The notes under the pieces: model-generated | What the model was told of the DNA's origin: nothing | What the model saw: the letters and a program-made list of their open reading frames with translations, nothing else | The model's database searches: none | In this document: positions 10,001 to 18,299 of the stretch, in pieces | How the letters are laid out: the number at the start of each line of letters is the position of its first letter | How positions within the stretch are numbered: position 1 is the stretch's first letter | Translations under genes and position numbers: made by a program | DNA from: Spirogloea muscicola | Lineage: Eukaryota; Streptophyta; Zygnematophyceae; Spirogloeales; Spirogloeaceae | Reading direction: 5' to 3' | Length of the DNA stretch: 18,996 nt | Assembly (NCBI GenBank): GCA_009602725.1 | Contig: WELB01000334.1 | Span: 1 to 18,996, forward strand

Positions 10001-10572
10001 CATGAATCTAGAGCTGTCTTGGTGCACTCGAGCAGCCTGGCTTTCCACAATTTGTAGCTTGTTTGCATAAATGGTCACACCAGCATCTGGTGAGGTCGGG
10101 CAGGATAATTACGCGGTCACTGGCGTCCTTCATCCACCATGTTGATTGTGATTCATTCGCATCCATACTTGTACTGTCACCAATTTGAACAGGTATGCAA
10201 CAGACGGATGCTTCCATGTGTGCAATGATGCTCTGCAGCTTCATGGAGGCTATGGCTACCTTCAAGATTATCTGGTGAATGTGATACTAGTGTCTCAGTG
10301 TCTGATGTTCGACTTTGTCAAGCTTACATGAGAAGCACCCTGTGGTGAACCAAGATGGAATGGTTATGCAACTATCGTTGATCTACTGTGCAGGTTGCTA
10401 AGTCGTAGAATTCAGAGAATCTGATTGGTTTTGTATTGCTCCAATCATGACATATTTGGCACAGGTGGAGAGGTATGTTAGGGATGTAAGAGTGCACACC
10501 ATATTGGAAGGCACAAACGAAATAATGCGAATGATTGTCTTCCGGCATTTGCAACAAGGTAGCAAGTCCTAG
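7075..10572 (+). CDS. ACAD8: Isobutyryl-CoA dehydrogenase (ACAD8 type), mitochondrial, 13 exons, 412 aa
   Basis: FAD-dependent acyl-CoA dehydrogenase of valine catabolism, oxidising isobutyryl-CoA to methacrylyl-CoA and passing electrons to ETF. Exons: 7075-7209, 7385-7521, 7717-7824, 8007-8058, 8420-8482, 8769-8822, 8988-9086, 9196-9264, 9416-9531, 9629-9689, 9816-9970, 10193-10274, 10465-10572. All introns are GT-AG and the phases close (1239 nt). Residues 1-32 are an Arg/Ala/Ser-rich mitochondrial presequence. Then [40 protein letters not shown], the acyl-CoA dehydrogenase signature [16 protein letters not shown] (150-165), [73 protein letters not shown] and [11 protein letters not shown]. 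Glu392 in LEGTNE is the expected catalytic base. Length and order match animal ACAD8 (about 415 aa) more closely than short-chain or isovaleryl-CoA dehydrogenases. The second exon could start earlier, but the chosen acceptor gives a gapless match. Confidence 0.93.
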
Positions 10573-11573
10573 GTATTGGCCACCTCCTCTTTGGATCTCG
10601 CAAGACAGACTACCTACCTTACAGTTTTGGCTCTTGAAATCTAAAGATTGAATCTGATATGGCATCTTGTCCTCTTCTACATTACCATTGCCCATCGTCA
10701 GGAAAGTCATTGACCCTTTTGCCGAATGGATGTGCCTTCTACTGTATTGCGGCACAATACTGTGGCACAGTCATTCTCTGAAAGCATCCTCCTACTGGCA
10801 GAAGTTACCCACTTCTCAGTTCTGTGAAATGGTTCTGTGACATGCTCTTTTACTACGTTTTGACATATGCCCAATGTAAGGACATTACACGCCATTATTC
10901 CCAACAGTAACATCTCCTCAACTGCTACCAAGCAAGTGCAAAGTGCTTAGACGTATCCCTGTTTCCTTGCTTGGACCTCGACAATTCCATGTAGTGGCAG
11001 CACAAGCAAACATAAGAACCAAGCCTTTTACCGAATAAGAAGAAGAGGCTGCTCAGTAGCATATAAGCACAGACAGGATCTACTTCAAATACAGACCAGT
11101 TACCATGCCAACAGAGGGTGTGCAGCGAACGTGTGCTAACAGAGGTGTACTGAGTGCACTGTGAAACACTGGGGGAGCATACTCTGTTTGTAATTCAATC
11201 AGGGCTGGGCCACTTTTCTAGTATGTACAGTCGGCCACAAGTACACATGCGCGACAGGGCAAGACGCCAGCAAACCTAGCAAAAACCTCCGGGAACAGCC
11301 CCTCAATGCGAAGGTCGGAGGCCATTGAATGCTATCAGGCACTAACTATCAGATAGGGGCCTTGCAATGCGCAAGTATGCTTCAAAGGGGGCATCTACGC
11401 AATGGCTGCCCAGTGCGCTGGCGCAGATAGACTAGACTAGTCCAATTGGGCCTGCACCAGGACGGGAAAGGGCGAGCCCAAGCCAACACGAGAGCCCAGG
11501 CCAACACGAGACCGTTTCAAACGGACCAAAGGAGACCTGGATTGTCTGCCATCGTCCCACGCACACTTTGGCC
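10573..11573. other. Convergent spacer between ACAD8 and the small zinc-finger gene
   Basis: Holds the 3' ends of both genes. A TGTAA at about 10875 on the plus strand could be the ACAD8 polyadenylation signal, roughly 300 nt after the stop; uncertain. No coding sequence or LINE fragment is recognisable. Small direct and inverted repeats occur at 11474-11524. Confidence 0.4.
11474..11524. repeat. 18-bp tandem duplication and short palindrome
   Basis: Two copies of gagcccaRgccaacacga (11474-11491 and 11492-11509, one difference) are followed by a perfect 13-bp palindrome CCGTTTCAAACGG at 11512-11524. It lies about 50 nt past the stop of the minus-strand zinc-finger gene, so probably in its 3' UTR. 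Confidence 0.8.
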
Positions 11574-12072
11574 TCATAGCACACTCCGGCCCTTCATATT
11601 GCGGGCGTCAATGCGCACTGGCAGCGGTTTTCGGGTCCCACTGCCCCCACAGCTCCTGCAGCTCATCCGTCCGGTGCCAGCGCAGGAGCTGCACCCGACG
11701 TCGTTGTCTGACCACCTGCCAGATTCCCGACAGGCCCGGGCAGGTATGGTGAGACACAAGCAGTCGGCATGGTGAGGGCCGGCAGCGGGGAGGAGTGACG
11801 GGCGGCGTCCTCCGGGAACCGGAAGAGCTGCTCGCCGAGCTCGTGGCGGAGAGGCACGCGTGGGGGCAGAGGCGCGCGGAGCGGCGGGGGCCGTACTTGG
11901 TGCAGAGGCAGGGGACGGTGCGGGAGCCGTGGCAGGAGGGGCAGGGGTTGGAGGCCACGGACGCGGCGGCGCTGTCGCGGTCGAGGAGGGCCTTGAAGGC
12001 CACGGCGCCGGCCACGAAGCCGATGCCTTGGGCCAGCAGCGCGGGGCTGGCGGCGAGCGCGGCAGGGGACAT
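11574..12072 (-). CDS. Small BSD2/DnaJ-type zinc-finger protein (2 exons, 105 aa)
   Basis: A DnaJ-like Cys-rich protein without a J domain, resembling small plant 'DnaJ-related' proteins of about 100 aa and, more distantly, BSD2. Exons on the minus strand: 12072-11897 and 11715-11574, GT-AG, in phase (318 nt). The N-terminus (SPAALAASPALLAQGIGFVA, continuing to residue 30) is a hydrophobic segment that may be a membrane anchor or part of a targeting peptide. The Cys motifs follow: C44PSC47HGS, C55LC57, then KWSDNDVGC67SSC70AGTG and C78RSC81GGSG, ending KPLPVRI and a basic tail. Two full CxxCxGxG repeats plus a degenerate pair suggest one or two zinc sites. The role is likely in plastid or thylakoid protein folding; this is inference from the family. 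It is divergent from DGAT2. Confidence 0.85.
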
Positions 12073-12405
12073 GGCGGCGCGCGGCGGGGGTGGGCGGCGG
12101 GTAGGGAGGGGCGGTGGGCGTGCGAGGAGCGAGAGAGGCGGGAAGGGTTGTGTCGGGAGGGCTTCCGTCCTGGTGGAGGAGGCGGGCCCAGCGTGGGCTT
12201 CCGAAGGGGGGCAGGTGGCGTGCCCTCCGGGCGGCCACGCCGTATGACCCGGCCGCCGCCGCGTGGCGCGCCCCGGCCGCCGCCGCACGCGCCCCACGTG
12301 CTGGCACACTGCCACACGCCGCCGCTCCGAGTGACGGGCTGTACACATGGGCCTCTCTCGCCACTTGGGCCGCGCTTCCTTCTTCCTTGTTCCTCCTCGG
12401 GAGAG

Positions 12406-12474
12406 AGAGAGAAGGCGCGCGGGGCGCATGAATTGAAAGGGAGGCCAATTCAAGCCAATACATTGTTCAGGCAG
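12406..12474. repeat. 69-bp perfect inverted repeat, left arm
   Basis: Exact reverse complement of 12768-12836 over 69 bp (agagagaaggcgcgcggggc to attgttcaggcag). The arms are separated by 293 bp. The left arm lies upstream of the zinc-finger gene. Confidence 0.95.
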
Positions 12475-12767
12475 TCGAGTGCAGACTAAACAATGCTACA
12501 TAATACGGAGACCTAATCTAAGGTACCTAAGATGACATTAGTACCCACGGGTGAGCACAAACAAATCTGACAAGCTAACTTGGGGAGCTGGAGCGCCGCC
12601 ACGAAAGCCTCGGGATGATGCAAGACTGGCTCCCACCTCATGTCTGCCTAGCCTTTGGCTCCGTCATGAACACCTGTATGCATCTGGCTGGCAACTTACA
12701 GCCGATTCTTCAATATCAGCAGCCGCTTTATGTTGCTCACTCCGCTACCAGCTGCGTTGTTCTCTAT

Positions 12768-12836
12768 CTGCCTGAACAATGTATTGGCTTGAATTGGCCT
12801 CCCTTTCAATTCATGCGCCCCGCGCGCCTTCTCTCT
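12768..12836. repeat. 69-bp perfect inverted repeat, right arm
   Basis: Exact reverse complement of 12406-12474. This arm is embedded in the 3'-UTR region of LINE copy B. Confidence 0.95.
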
Positions 12837-12889
12837 ATCTGTGCTTGTCTTTCTCACCGCTTCCCCTGGCCCCCTTCTCGTACTCGGTT

Positions 12890-13104
12890 CATTCCTTTTT
12901 GGGCTGGCCTTTCCAGCCCCTATCCCCATTGGGCGAGCACTTCCAGTGCGTCGTTGTCGTGTTTGGTAGTCTGGTCCCTTGTCGGCACCTCTGACTTTGG
13001 ACACTGCCCATTCTCTTTTGGCTGGGCTGCCAGCCCTCTTCTCTGTTCATTCTTTTTCGGGCTGGTTGTTCCAGCCCCTATTCTCAATGGGCGAGCACTT
13101 TCTT
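12890..13104 (+). repeat. Hairpin-module repeats in LINE copy B 3' UTR
   Basis: Three hairpins occur: GGGCTGG-CCTTT-CCAGCCC (12901-12919), GGGCTG-C-CAGCCC (13024-13036) and GGGCTGG-TTGTT-CCAGCCC (13059-13077). The first and third are followed by CCTAT(C/T)(C/T)... and (A/T)TGGGCGAGCACTT(T)C. Related copies occur on the minus strand at 17169-17187 (GGGCTGGC-AAA-GCCAACCC as read on plus) and in looser form near 15785 and 18018. Confidence 0.8.
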
Positions 13105-13162
13105 CTCCATCTCCATGGCCGAGCACTTCTCTCCGCTGCCGCAGGGAAAGAGCTGACTTCCT

Positions 13163-13186
13163 CTGAACTTTTTTTTTTTTCTGAAC
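13163..13186. repeat. T12 run flanked by CTGAAC direct repeats
   Basis: A run of twelve T (about 13169-13180) lies between two exact CTGAAC hexamers. It looks like a poly(A) tail on the minus strand bounded by a short target-site duplication, but six bases is short enough to be chance. Confidence 0.5.
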
Positions 13187-13278
13187 ACCCCCCGCTCCGG
13201 TTGGCCAAGGAGTGGCTGCTGGCCGTGCCAGTCGCCCCTTGGCCACCAGCAGTCGGTCCTCGGCCCAGCTTCGGCGCC

Positions 13279-15525
13279 ATGGCGCCCGCCGGCGCGGAGA
13301 GCGCGGCCAAGGAGGCGCACGACGGGGCTTCTCGCGCGCGCGACTTCCTGCCCGCCGCCCGGCGCGCGCCGCTCCCCCGGGACGCCGCCGTCGTCCTGCT
13401 CTATCACATGCTGCCCTTCACGCTCGCGCCGCTCCTCGCCACCGCCGCCCTCCTCCGCCTCTCCTTCCGGTGCGCGCCGCGCCGCGAGCCCTGCAGAGCC
13501 TCTGGGAGGGGGGAGAGAGGGCTCCGCCGCCCCTGCCGGGCCACACCCACCCGAGGGGGCCCACTGCCTCCACTCACCCTGCGCTGCCGCCTGTTGCGGC
13601 ACAGGGCCTTCGGCTGGACGGCCCTTGCTGCCTACTTTACGTTCATGGCAGCCCTGCTAGCGGTCCCGCCACTGTACTCCCCGAGAATGCGGGAGCGCTT
13701 GCAGGTGTGGGTGGTGGCGCTGCCGCTCGTTTGCTCGTGCCGCTCGCTTTGCGCTCAATGCGTCACCCTCTTGGTGGAGCTACTTCCGAGCAAGCTCCCA
13801 CCTTCAGCGTCTCTGGGTCAAGTGGCTGCCTTGTTGTGAGGCATGGCCACAATGTCGGCCACATTTTGGCCTGGGCTTGACTGACTCACTGGACCTCCAC
13901 TCAGAGCACCAGCTCCTACCCTCTTCAGGTCCTTTACAGGCCACTGGCCGGTTATATGCTCTCAATGAAGTGGGTGGCCCCTGACAGGGAGTTCCCCGGT
14001 GACCACGCCTACATTCTGGCGTGCCATCCGCATGGCCGCATGTTCTACAGCAATGGGGTACTGATGCAGATCCAAAGCTGGAGAAAGAAGATACTACCCC
14101 ATGGTGCGGGCGTGCTTGCATGGCTGCTGCGCGATGCTGGAAGTTTTAAGGCAAGAGGCTGCAGAGTTAAGGCGTGGGGAGCAACTCTGGATGTCAATCT
14201 GTTGGCCAACGAGGCTTGCTACTGCCACGCAGCCAAATCAGGCCCGTGCACGATCTAATCCTGCCTTTGCTGGCTTCTCCACAGGAGACATGTTTCTTGC
14301 AGCAGCAGATGGTTTCTTCTTTGTGCCAATTGTCCGCAACGTGTTCCATGCAGTCGGCATCATACCTGCTGACAGAAAAAGTATCGCCCGCAAGCTACGG
14401 GGGGGAGATCATGTACGTCAATGTTGCACAACCTGGCTCACCGTCTGAATGGCTGGACCGTTGGGCCGGTTGCAGTCTCGCATGCAACCTGGGGCAAGAC
14501 TCTGAATGTCCAGCCCAAACGCCACATCTTAGGTGGCGATAATGGTTGGTGGAGTCAAGGAAGTGTGCCTGGGGACTTCAGAGGACACTGACTCCCTGTA
14601 CCTTCTGAGAAGGTTGCTAATTTGCTTGCCACCCTCGCTTGGTGTCCGAAAGTATCAGCAGCTAACATGGCTGCTTGCGCTGCCCGGGTCCTTAGTGACA
14701 TGCCCGTAGCACTTCCAGAGCCCCAGGTATCAACAAGCGTGGGCCTCTCACTTCTCCTGCAAGGACTTGGCGAGTTGCTCTGCAGAAAAGGCTTCATCAA
14801 AATAGCAATGCAGGAAAATGCGGGCGTCATTCCTGTTTATCATTTCAACGAGAACCAGGTGACCTGAGAACACCAACACCAGTCATCTCGAGTTGATAGA
14901 TGGTGCAACCTCGACCGAATTCTCAATGATGAATGACTCCACAAGGATTTGACAGCCAGGGAGGTGCATGAGGCAGTGGAGGTTGAAGCCTGATTCGTCC
15001 TCCTTTCTGCACCTTCGAAGCTTGCTGCTTTCCCATCAAGTCGGACATTGATGGTTGTTCCTGAGGTTCTTGAGCATTGAAATGTCAGCTGTTCAAGCAT
15101 GAGCCTCTATGGCTGCTGCGGTTCTGGGAGCGCGTGAACAAATATATCAACGTGGGGGCGCCGTTCATGCGCGGCATCTGGAACTTGCCCATGCCATTCC
15201 GGAGGTGACGATTTTCAGCTAGCCTTGGCTTTGTAGGTTGTGCACAAGTTATCCTGATTGTCGCTATGCTGCTGTTGTTGCACAATGTGTGCACCTTTTC
15301 CGGGAGCATATTGAGCTTGAGCTGCAATGACAGCCTGTTGAGAGGCAGGAAAGGTGTTGAATGTGCGGCAGGCATTTGCTGGTAACGGTAGGAGAGCCGG
15401 TGTTTCACCAAACGGGCGAGTCTGTAGACGAGTTTCATGCGCAATATGTGGCGGCGCTGTCAGACTTGTACCACCGGCATGTGGGCAGCTCACCCAGGCC
15501 CCAACAGAAGCTGGTGATTCTGTGA
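13279..15525 (+). CDS. DGAT2: Diacylglycerol O-acyltransferase, DGAT2 family (8 exons, 338 aa)
   Basis: ER-membrane acyltransferase that makes triacylglycerol from diacylglycerol and acyl-CoA. Exons: 13279-13469, 13605-13704, 13929-14103, 14285-14412, 14533-14612, 14786-14858, 15089-15204, 15372-15525; introns GT-AG, phases close (1017 nt). Two hydrophobic segments at about 36-64 and 65-88 form the usual N-terminal membrane hairpin. The catalytic HPHG is residues 130-133 (YILACHPHGRMFYSNG). Then ADGFFFVPIVRNVF, GIIPADRKSIARKLRGG, AIMVGGVKEV (about 199-209), YLLRRKGFIKIAMQENAGVI, PVYHFNENQLF, GAPFMRGIWNLPMPFR and VTVGEPVFHQTGESVDEFHA. The usual PGG of DGAT2 is VGG here (V203). Length is typical (about 310-390 aa). 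Monoacylglycerol or wax-ester activity of the same superfamily cannot be excluded. LINE copy B lies directly upstream. Confidence 0.93.
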
Positions 15526-16483
15526 CGAGGAGCCTGGTTGAGGAGCTTGCAAGCAGCTTTGCTTGGTGGAAGCTGCCTGCTCCTCAAATTTCCGAATCTC
15601 GTGGCGCTCCTGAACTGGTTGTTTCTGTCGGTGTGACTTGCACTTACTTGTTCTGCCGTTATGCAGCCATCTGCCCCTGCTGTTTGCCACACACTTCAGT
15701 CTGGCCCATATTTTGGTGTGAAGGTGCACCCTCGTGGTGTTCACCTTGAGTCCTTGCATGATTTTCCCATTCTTTGCAGGCTGGCCATCGACAGCCACTG
15801 CCCTTTCCACCTGTCCACTTGAGCCACTCTTTTGCTCGTACTCCTCTATAGGCTGGAGCCTGTGTTTGCACTTTACATGTGTGTACAGGCAGAGCAAGGA
15901 ATTTGAGGCTGCTGCTCTCCTCACGTTTGTCTGCTTTTACGTCCAGTGTGTTATCTCATGCACATCATGCACTGCACTACAGTGCAGGTTCCAATAAAGG
16001 GCCCTTACACCCAGCTGTGAGTGTGGCCGCCTCAACCTCTGCCTACGTGGGCTGGCCATGGGCATTGGGCGCTGTTGGCCCTTCTGCTGGACAGAAATGG
16101 GCTGCTTGCTTGGCTGCGCATCCTCCGCCGGAATGGCGCACTGCCCGTTGCTCCAGGACTTGGGATGGAGTCGAACACCATGAGCAGGCACCCTTGAGAA
16201 GTAGCCCTTCTGAGGAAGGTGATGGCAGTGAAAGGTCAGCTCAACAGGAATAGATAGGTCACAAGCGGGCTGGAAACACATGCAGCTATGCATGGGGCTA
16301 CCTAGAAATGGGTATTGAACAACCTCTAGTCAACAGCCGCAGTTCGAAGTACTCAATAGCAGGAAGTAGGAATTTCGAACAGACTTGCTGTGCGCATATA
16401 ATGAAAGGGTGGCTTACACAGCAATTACACCGTTCAGGCTACCGTCAGTGCAAGGAATGGAGCTACACAAAGCAGATCCCTAT

Positions 16484-16507
16484 GCCAAGGGATCCTGAAC
16501 CCTTGGC
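16484..16507. repeat. 8-bp stem hairpin (GCCAAGGG/CCCTTGGC)
   Basis: Arms 16484-16491 and 16500-16507 with an 8-nt loop ATCCTGAA. It is next to a decayed LINE-like module read on the minus strand. It could be part of that element's 3' UTR fold. Confidence 0.7.
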
Positions 16508-16873
16508 TAAGAGGAAGCTCTTCCAGTCAGAGCCAATAGGTGTGAAAGGCCAGCCCAGTAGGAATTGACACAGTCCGCCGGTGGAAGCATTGTTTCGATG
16601 GCCCAAGAACACGTGTGCAGTGAGCCACAGAACGCGAAGGGGAGCACTAATGTCGGCATGCAATGCACATGACCCGAAAGAGAGGTCATCCAAGGCAGTA
16701 CACTGTGATGAAAGCAGAGGGGCAGTCACATGGTGAGCATGAAATGAGGTGAAGGCCAGAACTAGCCAACAGAGGCCAGAACAAGCCAAATACTACTTGT
16801 AAGAAGAACAAAGAAATAGGGCTAAGGTTACAAAGCTGGAAAACACAATTGAATGAGGATTTTGGTACCACGA

Positions 16874-16903
16874 GTGAGCCCGTACATACCTGTATGGGCT
16901 CAC
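16874..16903. repeat. 13-bp stem hairpin with TACC loop
   Basis: Arms GTGAGCCCGTACA (16874-16886) and TGTATGGGCTCAC (16891-16903) pair over 13 positions with a single G-T wobble and a 4-nt loop. It lies near the far (3') end of LINE copy C as read on the minus strand, so it could be the element's terminal structure or an independent palindrome. Confidence 0.85.
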
Positions 16904-16979
16904 ATGGGGCGCCGAAGGACCATAGCGCAAGCCACTGGCCTGGCTTATTGCCCACCCAGCACAGTGATTTCTGGCTAAA

Positions 16980-17760
16980 GCGTGGGAATGCTGCAAACTG
17001 AGCGCGAGTTGCATTTTGTAACAAGCAAGCATAGTGCTTGTGGGACGCCAGTATGCCTCAAGCTATCAGCCCGACTACGACCGCGCACGTTGACAAGGTG
17101 GGCAGGCGATGGAGGAGGGAGGGAGAGAAGGTGCGCAGAGGAGAGAAGAGCTCGCCCACAGAAAAGAGGGGCTGGCAAAGCCAACCCAAAAAGAATGGAC
17201 AATGTCCAAAGCCAAAGAAAAAAGTGCCGGAAAAGGACTACACTACAAGGGGGACCATTTGCCACCGTGGCCGTCGCAAGTTGTCCACTGCGCATGGGAG
17301 GTTAGCTGGGAATGGAAGTATAGCGCTTCCAACGGGGACGAGGGCTGTGGAAAGCCAGCCCACGAAAGAAGAGGGTGGCTGTCCCAAAGGAAGCCCACGA
17401 AATGAAAGCGGCTGCTGACATGAGAAGAGCGGCTGTGAAAGAGAAAGAGTAAAAGCCAGCCAGATGCATACAGGTGTCCTTGACGGAGCCACAGGCTACG
17501 CAGACAGGGCGCTCTTAGTACCCCCAAGTCAGCAGTAGCAAGTCAGATGAGCCGAGGGGAGGAAGAGCAACCCCGCAGCGCAAGCAAGAGGCTGCGCAAG
17601 GGCGCGACCGGCGCAGCGGTGCAAAGCAAGCGCTTGGGAGCGCTGGAGGGACATAGACAATCGCATGCAGTAGCAGGACACAAGACCCAAAGGCACCGAG
17701 CCTCCAGGAAGTGCTGCACCCTGTTCACGGCGCCGCTGGTCAGCTTGAGAAGCCAACAGC
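16980..17760 (-). mobile_element. LINE 3' end, copy C
   Basis: Read on the minus strand from about 17760: a decayed ORF segment (SLQRSQALALHRCAGRALA, cf. CLQRAQAYALHQKAGRALA in copy F), a frameshift, then SDLLLLTWGY and stop TAA at about 17516-17518. The 3' UTR follows with the same landmarks as copies A and B (gtctgcgtagcc at 17505, ggctccgtc, tatgcatctggctggc), then hairpin modules near 17350 and 17169-17187. The distal end is approximate. The ORF is broken and 5'-truncated. Confidence 0.7.
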
Positions 17761-18065
17761 GAATGTTACGAGGACCACCGGCCCCCGTCAGACGAAAGAA
17801 GGAACGAGACCAGCTGCGATCTCAGGCTCATGATTTGCACCAGAAAGCTGGTCGAGCCTTAGCCTCTGGCCCTTGGCCAGGGACCCGCTACCCGGAGACT
17901 AATTTCTCCGACTTGCGGCTGCTCAACAGGGGTTACTGAGTGTTTTGTAGCTACTTGATACCCTGAGTGTTTTAGCGTCTTCTCTGGCTCTTTCGAAATT
18001 TGTTCGTTCTTCGTCTGGGCTGGCCTCTCACAGCTACTGCCCGTTCCTGGAAGCGTCTTCCTTCT
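17760..18065 (+). mobile_element. LINE 3' end, copy D
   Basis: Carries the last codons of the LINE ORF in frame (QAHDLHQKAGRALASG, then FSDLRLLNRGY, stop TGA at 17937-17939). Its 3' UTR differs from A/B/C in the first part (gtgttttgtagctac...) but includes gggctggcctctcacagc near 18018. It lies head-to-head with copy C, both 5'-truncated near 17760. Confidence 0.7.
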
Positions 18066-18068
18066 TCT

Positions 18069-18250
18069 GAGTTGGTGGCACAAGGTCGTGTCAATTGCCG
18101 TCCGGTATTCCGGCATCACTTAGAGAACTCTACGTGCTGACTCGTGGTCACTGAGCGGGTCAGCTCAGCAGCAGGGGGGAAGGCGCGCGGTGATGTACAG
18201 CTGCCAATGTGCTTGCCTCTGTACTTTGGCCACTCAGGCCCTCCATCACT
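18069..18250 (+). mobile_element. LINE 3' end, copy E (left arm of a long inverted repeat)
   Basis: In one frame reads GGTRSCQLPSGIPASLRELY, then VLTRGH and stop (about 18152), closely matching the C-terminus of copy F. Its UTR (gcgggtcagctcagcagcagg, ccaatgtgcttgcctctgta) matches the UTR of F and not that of A/B/C. It faces F tail-to-tail. Confidence 0.75.
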
Positions 18251-18299
18251 GTAGAACACAAGTCCACTTGCTCGTATCGAGAAGGCTGCAGGTCCAAGG

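Larger units (their letters stand above)
12566..13160 (+). mobile_element. LINE 3' end, copy B, with hairpin modules
   Basis: Begins in a decayed form of the ORF terminus (tctgacaagctaacttgggg, then gagcgcc). From 12641 it matches copies A and C almost base for base (tgtctgcctagcc, ggctccgtcatgaacacctg, tatgcatctggctggc, acagccgattctt). Further right it holds three repeats of a module: a (C)ATTC(C/T)TTTT lead, a GGGCTGG...CCAGCCC hairpin and, in two, a GGGCGAGCACTT tail. The right boundary near 13160 is approximate. The copy points toward DGAT2 and ends about 120 bp before its start codon. Confidence 0.7.
12073..13278. promoter_or_regulatory. Divergent spacer, zinc-finger gene / DGAT2, invaded by repeats
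   Basis: About 1.2 kb between the two divergent start codons, and so must carry both promoters. It contains the 69-bp inverted repeat arms, LINE copy B and a T12 run, each listed separately. No extra gene is convincing: the long open frames here are GC-driven and match no family. Confidence 0.5.
15526..16979. other. Spacer right of DGAT2 with decayed LINE-like repeats; no gene recognised
   Basis: Contains the DGAT2 3' UTR and then about 1.3 kb without recognisable coding sequence. Pieces resemble the LINE hairpin module: cccattctttgcaggctgg...acagccactgccc near 15768-15807 (+) and gggctggcctttcacacc read on the minus strand near 16540-16557. Two good hairpins lie at 16484-16507 and 16874-16903. 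The rest shows nothing I can name. Confidence 0.45.

Noticed and set aside
10372-10931. Minus-strand frames opposite the ACAD8 end
   Set aside because: They are antisense to a coding exon and its downstream region, with no family signature.
11608-12489. Several long overlapping frames on both strands around the small zinc-finger gene
   Set aside because: These are GC-rich shadows. Only the spliced minus-strand frame yields Cys motifs of a known family.
12890-13104. Possible rho-independent terminators, because the hairpins are GC-rich and near T runs
   Set aside because: This is a eukaryotic nuclear locus with introns. The T runs precede rather than follow the stems, and the units repeat inside LINE tails.
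13084-13880. Alternative frames of 170-220 codons over the first DGAT2 exons
   Set aside because: Arg/Pro-rich, no domain, and incompatible with the DGAT2 splice phases.
15490-15924. Minus-strand 144-codon frame right of DGAT2
   Set aside because: Its Gln/Ser/Lys-rich translation has no domain; it overlaps the DGAT2 stop and a decayed LINE-like module.
17547-17939. A stand-alone basic protein gene on the plus strand
   Set aside because: Its last 40 codons are the LINE C-terminus (LHQKAGRALA...RLLNRGY) and its first part is antisense to LINE copy C, so it is a chance fusion of two truncated repeats.
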